Source: GCA-2733415 sp964276095
GTDB lineage: Bacteria > Bacteroidota > Bacteroidia > Flavobacteriales > Flavobacteriaceae
Direction: 5' to 3'
DNA: 64,000 bases
Assembly (NCBI GenBank): GCA_964276095.1
Contig: CAXYDR010000002.1
Span: 124,001-188,000 of the forward strand
In this document: piece by piece, positions 1-9,066 of the stretch
Numbering within the stretch: the stretch's first letter is position 1
Layout of the letters: each line of letters begins with the position of its first letter
Program-made: the position numbers and the translations under genes
Notes under the pieces: model-generated
Database searches by the model: none
Told to the model about the DNA's origin: nothing
The model's input: only the letters and a program-made list of their open reading frames with translations

Positions 1-3000
1 TCCTAAAGGAAAAGCGTACGCAACTGTAAAAGCATATTATGCAAGAGCTATATATTATGATGCAACTTTAGAAAAGAACTCTGACTACAGAACCATAGCT
101 TTAGACATCTGTAATGAAATTATTAATGAGTATCCTAAGTCCGAAGGTTTTACAATAGCAACCAATTTAAAAAACACAATCCTTCATAAAACTATTCAAT
201 TACAAAATGAAGAAATAATTCCTATCAATCAACATTCTAAAGTTTTAGTGAATTTTCAAAATATCAAGCAATTACATCTTGCTATTTACAAAATAAATTA
301 TGAACACCAAATTTTCAAAAACGAATATAAAAAGCATGATTCTTTAATTAAACAAGTCTTTAAAACAGTAAAACCTTTTAAAGAATTCACTGTTCAATTA
401 TCACAAAAAAAAGATTACTTCAACCACTCTACTGAAATTGTAATTCCTAAACTACCAAGTGGACTATATATAACTTTAGCAACAACGGATATTATAAAAA
501 ATACTGACGACTTATTTGCTTACAACTATCAAATAGTCTCTAATTTAGCCTGTATAGAATCTAACTATAATGGCAAAAAAATATTACAGATTTTAAATCG
601 TATAAGTGGAGCTTCAATTGAAAACGCTAATGTTAAAATCGATGGAAATACTAAATATACTAACTCTCTTGGAGAGATTACCTATTCAAAAAAAGACAGG
701 CTTAATGTTATAATTACACACCAAAATGATGAATTACGATTAGATAATATTTATGCCAATAATTATTACAGGAAACCTAATAATGATAGTAGAAAAACGA
801 AAACTCAAGGATTCTTATTTTTAGATCGAAGTATTTATCGTCCTGGGCAAGAAGTTCATTTTAAAGGAATTGTATTAGCTCGAAAGGATTATAAATCTAG
901 TATTGTTGCAAAAGAAACCTTTAACATCATTATAAAAGATGCCAATTACCAAGAGTTAAAATCATTTGAATTGACTACTAATGAATATGGTTCCTTTTCT
1001 GATAAATTTAAATTACCTAAAAATATTTTAACTGGTAACTTCAGTATTAATATTGAGCCACTTAAAAAAAATAATTCTATTATTTTTAATGGTGGACATA
1101 CACGTTTTTCCGTAGAAGAATACAAACGCCCAAAATTTGAAGTACTCTTTAATCCTATAAAAGAAAGTTATATAGTAGATCAAAACATTTGCATAAAAGG
1201 GAATGCTAATGCTTTAGCGGGTTCTACTATTACCGATGCAAAAGTGTCTTATAGAGTAGTTAGAAAAACGCAATATTCTCACTGGAGGTATTGGAACAGG
1301 TATGCACAAACTGCAGCACAAGAAATTGCACAAGGAGAGGTTATAACAAATGAAAATGGTGAGTTTGAAATAAATTTCAATGCAGTACCTGATTTAACCA
1401 GTAAAAAAGAAGGCTTACCAATATTTAATTATGAAATAACAGCCGATGTAACCGATGTAAATGGCGAAACAAGATCGACTACAACAAACGTAAAAGTTGG
1501 GTATCACTCCATGAATTTAGGGCTTATTACTTCTAATAGATGGAATGCTACTGATAACAACTCCATTAACATCAACACCACAAATTTGAATAATGAGTAT
1601 GTACCAGCAACAGTTGTCGTTGAAGTATATAAACTACAAGCGCCTAATCATATTTTAAGAACACGAAAATGGCAAGTACCAGATACTCCACTGCTTTCTG
1701 AGCAAGAATTTAAAGCATTATTTCCTCATGAAGCATATATAGATGAAGGCAATATTTCCAAATGGAAAAAAGGAACATTAGTATTTGAAGAAACCATTGA
1801 TACTAAAGACAAAACTACCCTTGAACTAAATAAGCTAGATTGGAAATCGGGTAATTATGTGATCGTTGCCAAAGGAAAAGATGCTTTTGACATTCCTATT
1901 GAACAAGAAAAACGTTTTTTATTCTCTAATTCAGAAGACACTTATTTATCAGACAAAAGTTTATTTGATTTTAAAATTTTAAACTCTGACACTGCAAAAA
2001 AAGATGGTTTTATAAGTGTAAAACTACTTACCGCCGATCAGAATTTACACGTACTTACAGAAGCATATTTTAATAATGATATTATCTATAAAGAAAGCAC
2101 CTTAATTAATGGTAATAATACACTTCGCATTCCATTAGCTTTTCTTGATAAAGGAACTATCAATCCAAATAGTTCAGTAATGCTACAATTCTCTTTGGTT
2201 CGTTTTAATCAACATCTTACCAAAACAGCAACAGTTTCATTAGTAGAACCAAAAGAACAACTAAGTATTGAAACAACAACTTTTAGAGATAAACTACAAC
2301 CAGGTACTAAAGAAAAGTGGAGCTTTACTGTTAAAAACAAAAAAGGCGTCCAAGCCGAAGTATTAGCTAGTATGTATGATGCTTCGTTGGATCAGTTTAA
2401 ACATCATAACTGGACAAACTCCATTAATATAAATGATTATTACTATAATAATTATGCAAGAAAAAGTAGTAGAAGTTTTAATACCAGTAGTTTTAGATTA
2501 ATAAATCTTCAAAATAAAGTCAACTATAATTTTAACAAAAAATACTCACTCTTAAATAAGTTTGGTTTTACACTTTATAGCATTCAAAGAGCCTTAAGAG
2601 GACAAGTGTCTGGTCTTATTATTGAAGATACAGAGGAAGAGTTCTCAGACTTCAATTATTATAGAGGAAATGTTTTTACTAAAAATAAAGTTGGAGCCGA
2701 TGGAAAAGTAGCTATCATTACTGCTGATTCTATTGGATACGACACATTAGCAACAGGAAAAGTAATTGCAACAACATTACCTGGGCAAATTGCTCAAGTA
2801 CCTGTTGATGACAACGAAACATACTTAAGAACTAACTTTAAAGATGGTGACAAAGCTTCTCAAAGGTATTTCGAGGAAAGTTTCTCAACAATCGTTGCTC
2901 GTAAAAACCTCAACGAAACAGCTTTCTTTTATCCGCATTTAAAAACAAATTCAAAAGGTGACGTCTCCTTTGAATTTGAAACACCAGAAGCATTAACTCG

Positions 3001-5230
3001 CTGGAAAGTTCAATTATTTGGGCATACAAAAGCAGGGATTTCTGGTAAGTTTACTCAAAATGTAGTTACTCAAAAGGAACTGATGGTGATGCCAAACCCA
3101 CCACGATTCTTACGCGAGAATGACACTATAATTTTTCAAACTAAAATTGCTAGCCTTTCTGATAAATCATTGAATGGTTTTGCTAAACTTGAATTATACA
3201 ATGGAGTTACTGGAAAGGTAATTGACACCCAATTAAACAACAGCAACGCTATACAGAACTTCACTATCAATAAAAAAGGAAATACTTCTGTATCATGGAA
3301 ATTAACTATCCCAGAAGGAATACAAGCGGTAGAATATAAAGTATTGGCTAAGGCAGGAAACTTCACTGACGGTGAGTCTAATGTATTACCCGTATTAACA
3401 AATAACATGCTGGTTACTGAAAATATTCCTATTACAGTGCGCTCCAATAGTAGCAAAACCTACAGTTTCAATAAATTAAAAAGCAATACTTCTACTACTT
3501 TACGCAATCATCAACTTACCTTAGAATATACTTCTAACCCAGCTTGGTATGCGATACAAAGTCTACCCTATTTAATGGAGTTCCCTCACGAATGTGCCGA
3601 ACAAACTTTTAGCAGGTATTATGCAAATAGTATTGGAAGCCATATCCTAAATAGCAAACCTAAAATTAAAACTGTATTTGATTCTTGGAAAGCTAATGGA
3701 AAACTTACTTCAAAATTAGAGCAGAATGAAGAATTAAAACAAATTTTAATTTCAGAAACTCCTTGGCTACGAGATGCACAGTCAGATGCTGAAAAGAAAA
3801 AACGATTAGGACTATTATTTGATATCGAAAAACTAGCCACAGATGAAAAAAACATTTTGAAAAAACTAAAACAAATGCAATTGTCGTCTGGTGGTTTCCC
3901 TTGGTTTAGTGGAGGAAAAGCAAATGAATACATCACCCGTTATATTGTAGCAGGATTTGGACATTTACAACAGCTAGGTGTCAAAAACATTTCTGATAAA
4001 GAGAACGAGATTATTGAAAAAGCAGTTGCTTTTTTAGATGCTAAATTTCTAGAAAATCATAAAAGAAAATTAACGTACCTGAAACTAGAAGATATTTCGG
4101 CAGGTAATTATGCTTTACATTATTTATATGCACGCAGTTTCTTTAAAAACACTATTCCGTTTAATAAAACAGTTAAACCACTTGTAAATACTTATATCAA
4201 TAAAGCTAAAAAAGAGTGGTTAGACAACAGTCTATTACAAAAAACAATGTTGAGTATGGTATTGCATCGTTTTAATGACAGAAAAACACCAATGTTAATT
4301 TTAGAACATTTAAAAGAAACTGCTATTACTAGTGAAGAAAAAGGAATGTATTGGAAAAGCAATACAGCAGGTTGGTATTGGCATGAAGCTCCAATAGAAA
4401 CTCAAGCTTTATTAATTGAGGCTTTTTCTGAAATTACTGATGATAAAAACACTATTGAAGAATTACAAATTTGGTTATTAAACAACAAACGTAAACAAGA
4501 TTGGAACACCACTAAAGCAACCACTGAAGCTACTTACGCTCTGTTATTACAAGGTAATGATTGGTTATCAGTAGAAGGTTCTGCTAAAATTAAAATTGGT
4601 AACGAAAAAATTAACACTAAAAAGTTAGCCGAAACTAAATTAGAAGCTGGTAGTGGTTATTTTAAAATGGCATGGAATGCTAGTGAAGTAACTCCCAAAA
4701 TGGCAGACATCTCTATTAAAAACACTTCTGAGGTTACACAGTTTGGAACCTATTACTGGCAATATTTTGAACAGCTAGATAAAATTACCAATGAGGAACA
4801 CAAAAGTGATATCCAATTACATAAAAAGCTCTTTTTAAAGAAAAACACGGATAATGGACCTACCTTAACTAAAATTGAAAATACAAGCTTAAAAGTAGGT
4901 GATTTAGTTACTGTGCGTATTGAATTACAAGTAAAAGACAACTTTGAGTTTATACATTTAAAAGATATGCGTGCAAGTGCTTTTGAGCCTGTAGATGTTA
5001 TTTCTAGCTATAAATGGCAAGACGGAACTGGATACTACCAAAGCACAAAAGATGTCGCTACACATTTCTTTTTTGATCGATTAAACAAAGGAACTTATGT
5101 ATTAGAATATGATGTGCGTGTAAATAGCGCTGGAGATTTTTCTAATGGAATTTCCACCATACAAAGCATGTATGCTCCGGAGTTTTCGAGTCATAGTAGA
5201 GGTGTACGTATTTCTGTAGAAGGAAAATAA
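1..5230 (+). CDS. alpha-2-macroglobulin family protein (5'-partial)
   Basis: The frame is open from base 2, so the gene begins upstream of the window and the GTG at 248 is internal. About 1,740 residues are visible. A macroglobulin MG2-type motif (DRSIYRPGQEVHFKG) lies near 823-870. The thioester motif C-A-E-Q is intact at 3593-3604, in the context PHECAEQTFSRYY. After it come an alpha-helical thioester domain with a GGFPWFSGG segment and a C-terminal receptor-binding-like beta domain. Bacterial alpha-2-macroglobulins sit in the periplasm or are anchored to a membrane, and trap attacking proteases by covalent linkage through the thioester. Many are paired with penicillin-binding protein 1C; none is visible here, but the upstream side is cut off. 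Signal peptide or lipobox cannot be judged. An unusual segment at 2585-2614 (RALRGQVSGL) resembles the TonB-receptor plug motif and lies where a bait region would be expected. Confidence 0.93.
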   Translation, partial: PKGKAYATVKAYYARAIYYDATLEKNSDYRTIALDICNEIINEYPKSEGFTIATNLKNTILHKTIQLQNEEIIPINQHSKVLVNFQNIKQLHLAIYKINYEHQIFKNEYKKHDSLIKQVFKTVKPFKEFTVQLSQKKDYFNHSTEIVIPKLPSGLYITLATTDIIKNTDDLFAYNYQIVSNLACIESNYNGKKILQILNRISGASIENANVKIDGNTKYTNSLGEITYSKKDRLNVIITHQNDELRLDNIYANNYYRKPNNDSRKTKTQGFLFLDRSIYRPGQEVHFKGIVLARKDYKSSIVAKETFNIIIKDANYQELKSFELTTNEYGSFSDKFKLPKNILTGNFSINIEPLKKNNSIIFNGGHTRFSVEEYKRPKFEVLFNPIKESYIVDQNICIKGNANALAGSTITDAKVSYRVVRKTQYSHWRYWNRYAQTAAQEIAQGEVITNENGEFEINFNAVPDLTSKKEGLPIFNYEITADVTDVNGETRSTTTNVKVGYHSMNLGLITSNRWNATDNNSININTTNLNNEYVPATVVVEVYKLQAPNHILRTRKWQVPDTPLLSEQEFKALFPHEAYIDEGNISKWKKGTLVFEETIDTKDKTTLELNKLDWKSGNYVIVAKGKDAFDIPIEQEKRFLFSNSEDTYLSDKSLFDFKILNSDTAKKDGFISVKLLTADQNLHVLTEAYFNNDIIYKESTLINGNNTLRIPLAFLDKGTINPNSSVMLQFSLVRFNQHLTKTATVSLVEPKEQLSIETTTFRDKLQPGTKEKWSFTVKNKKGVQAEVLASMYDASLDQFKHHNWTNSININDYYYNNYARKSSRSFNTSSFRLINLQNKVNYNFNKKYSLLNKFGFTLYSIQRALRGQVSGLIIEDTEEEFSDFNYYRGNVFTKNKVGADGKVAIITADSIGYDTLATGKVIATTLPGQIAQVPVDDNETYLRTNFKDGDKASQRYFEESFSTIVARKNLNETAFFYPHLKTNSKGDVSFEFETPEALTRWKVQLFGHTKAGISGKFTQNVVTQKELMVMPNPPRFLRENDTIIFQTKIASLSDKSLNGFAKLELYNGVTGKVIDTQLNNSNAIQNFTINKKGNTSVSWKLTIPEGIQAVEYKVLAKAGNFTDGESNVLPVLTNNMLVTENIPITVRSNSSKTYSFNKLKSNTSTTLRNHQLTLEYTSNPAWYAIQSLPYLMEFPHECAEQTFSRYYANSIGSHILNSKPKIKTVFDSWKANGKLTSKLEQNEELKQILISETPWLRDAQSDAEKKKRLGLLFDIEKLATDEKNILKKLKQMQLSSGGFPWFSGGKANEYITRYIVAGFGHLQQLGVKNISDKENEIIEKAVAFLDAKFLENHKRKLTYLKLEDISAGNYALHYLYARSFFKNTIPFNKTVKPLVNTYINKAKKEWLDNSLLQKTMLSMVLHRFNDRKTPMLILEHLKETAITSEEKGMYWKSNTAGWYWHEAPIETQALLIEAFSEITDDKNTIEELQIWLLNNKRKQDWNTTKATTEATYALLLQGNDWLSVEGSAKIKIGNEKINTKKLAETKLEAGSGYFKMAWNASEVTPKMADISIKNTSEVTQFGTYYWQYFEQLDKITNEEHKSDIQLHKKLFLKKNTDNGPTLTKIENTSLKVGDLVTVRIELQVKDNFEFIHLKDMRASAFEPVDVISSYKWQDGTGYYQSTKDVATHFFFDRLNKGTYVLEYDVRVNSAGDFSNGISTIQSMYAPEFSSHSRGVRISVEGK

Positions 5231-5286
5231 GGTTTTAATTCATCCTTTTTTTGTATCTTTAAATAGAAACATATTACCAATACTAG

Positions 5287-5577
5287 ATGCATGAAAGGGC
5301 TACAGTTTTTAACTTATTAAATAACTTGTCAACTGAACATGAGAATATTTCTTGGAAAATGAAATGTTTATATTGTGATGGAAAAGGTACAACTATGAAT
5401 CAAATAGTTATCATTAGTCTACCTGAAAACATAAATATCGGTACTCTTGTCTATCAAGTTGAAACAAAAATAGTTTCTTTTTGCGAGTATAAAAAGCTTC
5501 AAAAAAGCGACCCTGAAAATATTATTGATATGTTACTTGACATAATTAATTACTCAAAAGGAAAAACAATAATTTAA
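5287..5577 (+). CDS. small hypothetical protein with one CxxCxGxG motif
   Basis: A 96-residue protein that I do not recognise. It has no signal peptide or membrane segment. Residues 28-35 read CLYCDGKG, which matches a single DnaJ-type CxxCxGxG repeat. A true DnaJ zinc finger needs four such repeats, so the protein might bind a metal only as a dimer, or not at all. It starts with ATG 56 bases after the macroglobulin stop, preceded by a near-consensus -7 element (TATCTTTA), and ends just before a strong hairpin terminator. That arrangement supports an expressed gene. Function is unknown. Confidence 0.55.
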   Translation: MHERATVFNLLNNLSTEHENISWKMKCLYCDGKGTTMNQIVIISLPENINIGTLVYQVETKIVSFCEYKKLQKSDPENIIDMLLDIINYSKGKTII

Positions 5578-5589
5578 TAAAAAGATATA

Positions 5590-5623
5590 AAAAAGGCAGT
5601 CTATATTTTAGACTGCCTTTTTT
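5590..5623. terminator. bidirectional hairpin terminator
   Basis: A 13-bp stem (AAAAAGGCAGTCT paired with AGACTGCCTTTTT) with a 7-base AT-rich loop, flanked by an A-run on the left and a T-run on the right. It can stop transcripts from the small plus-strand gene and, on the other strand, from katG. Confidence 0.85.
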
Positions 5624-5644
5624 AATGTGAATTTATATTATGTA

Positions 5645-7855
5645 TTATACTAAATCAAAACGATCAAGGTTCATCACCTTCGTCCAAGCAGATACGAAGT
5701 CTTGTACAAATTGCTCATTCGAATCATCACAAGCATAAACTTCAGCTAAAGCTCTTAATTCTGAATTTGACCCAAAGATTAAGTCAACTCTTGTTCCTGT
5801 CCATTTAATATCACCTGTTGCTCTATTCCTTCCTTCAAATATAGTATCATCATCAGGAATTGCTTTCCAAGTTGTTCCCAAATCAAGAAGATTAATAAAG
5901 AAATCATTGGTAAGTGCATTGGATTTATTGGTGAAAACTCCATGATTAGAATTATCAAAGTTGGTATTCAATACACGCATCCCTCCAATAAGAACTGTCA
6001 TTTCTGGAATCGTTAGAGTTAATAATTGTGCTTTATCAACTAATAATTCTTCTGCAGACGCAATATGATTCTTCTTTATGAAGTTTCTAAATCCATCAGA
6101 AGTTGGCTCAAGATAGCCAAACGACTCTACATCAGTTTGTTCTTGTAAAGCATCCGCTCTACCTGGAGTAAAACCTACTTTAATATCGTTCCTCGCATTC
6201 TTAGCTGCCTGTTCAATACCTACAGAACCACCTAAAACAATTAAATCTGCAACAGAAACTGACTTATCATCAGATTGAGCGCTGTTAAATTCTTTTTGAA
6301 TATTCTCTAAAGCACGTAAAACTTTAGATAAACCTACTGGATTATTAACTTCCCATTCTTTTTGTGGAGCTAAACGAATACGTGCTCCGTTTGCACCACC
6401 ACGCATATCAGATCCTCGAAAAGTAGATGCCGAAGCCCAAGCAGTAGAAACTAATTGAGATATTGATAAGCCTGAAGCTAGAATCATCTTTTTTAATGAA
6501 GTAATATCTTCATTATTAATTATTGCATGTGTAACCGTTGGAATAGGATCTTGCCAAACTAGTTCTTCCTTTGGCACCTCTGAACCTAAAAAGCGAGCAA
6601 TTGGCCCCATATCACGATGAGTTAATTTAAACCATGCTCTAGCAAATGCATCTTCAAATTCAGCAGGATTTTCATGAAAGCGCTTTGAGATAGCTAGATA
6701 AGCAGCATCTTTCTTTAATCCAATATCAGCAGTTGTCATCATTAAAGCCTGATTTTCAGATGCATCACCAGCCATGGGTGCTTTTTTAGCCTTAGAAGCT
6801 TCCGTTGGTGTCCATTGGAAGGCTCCGGCTGGACTTTTGGTTAACTCCCATTGATAATTAAGAAGTACTTCAAAATAATCATGATCCCATTGTATTGGGT
6901 TTGGTGTCCAAGCTCCTTCAATACCACTTGTTATGGTATCATCTCCATGACCAGTTCCGAAAGAATTTTTCCATCCTTTACTTTGTTCTTCAATAGCAGC
7001 TCCAGCAGGTTCTCTACCAACGTATTCATCTGGATCTGCAGCACCATGAGCTTTTCCGAAAGTATGTCCGCCAGCTACAAGAGCAACAGTTTCTTCATCA
7101 TTCATTGCCATACGAGCAAATGTTTCACGAATATCTACAGCTGATTTAAGCGGATCAGGATTACCGTTTGGTCCTTCAGGATTTACATAAATAAGTCCCA
7201 TTTGAACTGCTCCAAGAGGTTTTTCTAAATCACGCTCTCCTGAATAACGTTTATCACCAAGCCATTCCGTTTCCATTCCCCAATAAATATCTTGTTCTGG
7301 CTCCCATACATCTTCACGTCCACCTGCAAAACCAAATGTTTCAAACCCCATGGATTCTAAAGCACAGTTACCTGCAAGAATCATTAAATCTGCCCATGAA
7401 ATTTTCTTCCCATATTTTTGTTTAATTGGCCATAATAGTAAACGTGCTTTGTCTAAGTTACCATTATCAGGCCAACTGTTTAGTGGTGCAAAACGATGCG
7501 TTCCTGAACCAGCTCCCCCTCTACCATCAGTTACACGGTATGTACCTGCACTATGCCACGCCATTCTAATAAAAAACGGCCCATAATGTCCGTAATCTGC
7601 TGGCCACCAATCCTGTGATGCAGTCATTAATTCAACAAGATCTTTTTTTATAGACTTTAAATCAAGGTTTTTAAATTCTTTAGCGTAATCAAATTCTTTA
7701 CCCATAGGGTCAGATTTTGAAGTGTTTTGACGCAGAATGTTTAATTTTAATTGATTTGGCCACCAGTCTCTATTTGATGTTCCACTACCTGCAGTTTGTG
7801 TTTTGGCTGCGTTTAGGTATGGGCATTTACTTATATCTCCATTATTATCACTCAT
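5645..7855 (-). CDS. katG: catalase-peroxidase KatG
   Basis: A bifunctional haem enzyme that breaks down hydrogen peroxide (catalase) and oxidises small donors (peroxidase). It is 736 residues, the normal length for the two-domain family. The N-terminal active domain carries the distal Arg97, Trp100 and His101 in RMAWHSAGTYR and the proximal haem ligand His264 in GGHTFGKAHG. The residues of the Met-Tyr-Trp crosslink needed for catalase activity are all present (Trp100, Tyr223 and Met249, with family-typical spacing). The C-terminal duplicated domain is complete. No signal peptide is seen, so it is cytoplasmic. It is transcribed alone and is divergent from an ECF sigma factor. A 35-bp imperfect palindrome lies in the shared intergenic region and may be a regulatory site. 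Confidence 0.98.
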   Translation of the reverse strand: MSDNNGDISKCPYLNAAKTQTAGSGTSNRDWWPNQLKLNILRQNTSKSDPMGKEFDYAKEFKNLDLKSIKKDLVELMTASQDWWPADYGHYGPFFIRMAWHSAGTYRVTDGRGGAGSGTHRFAPLNSWPDNGNLDKARLLLWPIKQKYGKKISWADLMILAGNCALESMGFETFGFAGGREDVWEPEQDIYWGMETEWLGDKRYSGERDLEKPLGAVQMGLIYVNPEGPNGNPDPLKSAVDIRETFARMAMNDEETVALVAGGHTFGKAHGAADPDEYVGREPAGAAIEEQSKGWKNSFGTGHGDDTITSGIEGAWTPNPIQWDHDYFEVLLNYQWELTKSPAGAFQWTPTEASKAKKAPMAGDASENQALMMTTADIGLKKDAAYLAISKRFHENPAEFEDAFARAWFKLTHRDMGPIARFLGSEVPKEELVWQDPIPTVTHAIINNEDITSLKKMILASGLSISQLVSTAWASASTFRGSDMRGGANGARIRLAPQKEWEVNNPVGLSKVLRALENIQKEFNSAQSDDKSVSVADLIVLGGSVGIEQAAKNARNDIKVGFTPGRADALQEQTDVESFGYLEPTSDGFRNFIKKNHIASAEELLVDKAQLLTLTIPEMTVLIGGMRVLNTNFDNSNHGVFTNKSNALTNDFFINLLDLGTTWKAIPDDDTIFEGRNRATGDIKWTGTRVDLIFGSNSELRALAEVYACDDSNEQFVQDFVSAWTKVMNLDRFDLV

Positions 7856-7966
7856 AATCTACATATATTGATTAAATTGAACTTAAACCTAACTAATTCA
7901 TTTTTGGGTAGTTACCGAATTAACTTTAACATAAAGGTAACGAAAGTTTATAAGTATTTTGATAAT

Positions 7967-8001
7967 CAAAATTGATTGTTAATATATTAACATCAATTTT
8001 G
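7967..8001. promoter_or_regulatory. 35-bp near-perfect palindrome between katG and an ECF sigma gene
   Basis: The core GTTAATATATTAAC (7978-7991) is a perfect 14-bp palindrome. It is flanked by 10-bp outer arms CAAAATTGAT (7967-7976) and ATCAATTTTG (7992-8001), and only one unpaired T at 7977 breaks the symmetry. It lies 112 bases upstream of the katG start and 97 bases upstream of the sigma factor start. There is no GC-rich stem or T-run, so it looks like a dimeric-protein operator rather than a terminator. The binding protein is unknown. The rest of the 242-bp gap shows no gene. Confidence 0.55.
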
Positions 8002-8097
8002 ACTATACTTAGATGCCATAAATTAGTCTTGAAAAATAATTTTTAATTAAATTGAACCTTTTCACTTTTTACACGTCTTTAGTATGTAAACCTTCTA

Positions 8098-8643
8098 ATG
8101 AAAGATTCTAGCAATACATCCGATGCTAAGTTAGTTTTAGCATACCAATCAGGTAACGAAAAAGCCATTGCTATTTTGGTTAAGAGATGGCATAAACAAT
8201 TTTGTAAGCAAGCTTATTGGTATACAAAAGATAAAGATACTGCCAAAGACATTGCTCAGGACAGTTGGAATGTTATCATACATAAGCTAAATGATTTAAA
8301 AGATGCTGAAAAATTTGGTTATTGGGCCTTAGCTATTGTTTGTAGAAAAGCTATTGATTGGACTCGGAAAAAAAGTAAAACTCTAGAACAACAGATAGAC
8401 TATCATAAAGTACTGAATAATTTCTCAGAAGAAAACAACATTTCTGAAGACAGTAAAAAAATGCTATTAGCAATAAAAGAATTACCGAACATTCAGCAAA
8501 CAGTATTACAATTGTTTTACATAGAAAACTATTCGTTAAAACAAATTAGCAGTTTATTAGACCTTTCAAAAGGAACAGTGAAATCGCGTTTATTTTATGC
8601 GAGAGAGAAATTAAAAATAATTATTAAAAATCAGAAATCATGA
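8098..8643 (+). CDS. ECF-type RNA polymerase sigma factor
   Basis: A 181-residue sigma-70 family factor of the extracytoplasmic-function class. Region 2 spans about residues 12-75, with the KDTAKDIAQDSWNVIIHKL core helix. Region 4 spans about residues 120-175 and has the helix-turn-helix SLKQISSLLDLSKGTVKSRL that reads the -35 element. There is no region 1 or 3, as expected for the class. Its stop overlaps the start of the next gene in an ATGA junction, so it is translationally coupled to a small membrane protein that may be its regulator. It is divergent from katG across a palindrome, so a link to oxidative stress is possible but is only an inference. Confidence 0.93.
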   Translation: MKDSSNTSDAKLVLAYQSGNEKAIAILVKRWHKQFCKQAYWYTKDKDTAKDIAQDSWNVIIHKLNDLKDAEKFGYWALAIVCRKAIDWTRKKSKTLEQQIDYHKVLNNFSEENNISEDSKKMLLAIKELPNIQQTVLQLFYIENYSLKQISSLLDLSKGTVKSRLFYAREKLKIIIKNQKS

Positions 8644-9026
8644 GTAACGAAACAGAAAAAATAGACGATTTAATTAAAGAAGCATTAACTAAAGAAGAAG
8701 CAAAATTCTATACCGAATTAGACGAACAAAACTTATTTCAAATGCTCGGAGGTTTATTTGACGGAAAAATGAAATGGTTAATCTTGCTAATGAATGTAAT
8801 CATCATTGGAGTATTTGGGTTATTTATTTACTGTGCAATTCAATTTTTTGATACAGAGGTTACCAATGAACTAATCAAATGGGGAATAGCAGGTACTTTT
8901 TGTATGCTTATTGTTTCTATGCTCAAATTATTCCTATGGAATCAAATGGATAAAAACAGTTTAAAAAGAGAATTGAAACGTATTGAGCTTCAAATTTCAT
9001 TTTTAGCCAACAGAATGGATAAATAA
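8640..9026 (+). CDS. small two-helix membrane protein, probable sigma-factor partner
   Basis: A 128-residue protein with a charged N-terminus (about 1-40), two predicted membrane helices (about residues 45-68 and 80-100) and a charged, coiled-coil-prone C-terminus (LKRELKRIELQISFLANR). The start ATG overlaps the sigma factor's stop by the ATGA arrangement. Position and topology fit a membrane anchor or an anti-sigma-like regulator of the preceding ECF factor. There is no zinc-finger motif, so it is not a classic zf-HC2 anti-sigma factor. I do not recognise the family with certainty, and the role is inferred from context. Confidence 0.75.
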   Translation: MSNETEKIDDLIKEALTKEEAKFYTELDEQNLFQMLGGLFDGKMKWLILLMNVIIIGVFGLFIYCAIQFFDTEVTNELIKWGIAGTFCMLIVSMLKLFLWNQMDKNSLKRELKRIELQISFLANRMDK

Positions 9027-9066
9027 AATATTATCTTAGATTGGTATTTTTAATTGAACCTCAAGT

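Noticed and set aside
248..250. GTG as the start of the alpha-2-macroglobulin gene
   Set aside because: The same frame is open to base 2 with sensible protein sequence, so the gene begins before the window.
8023..8097. Sigma-70 style -10/-35 promoter for the ECF gene
   Set aside because: Only chance A/T-rich matches were seen; no TAnnTTTG element is present, so no promoter is called.
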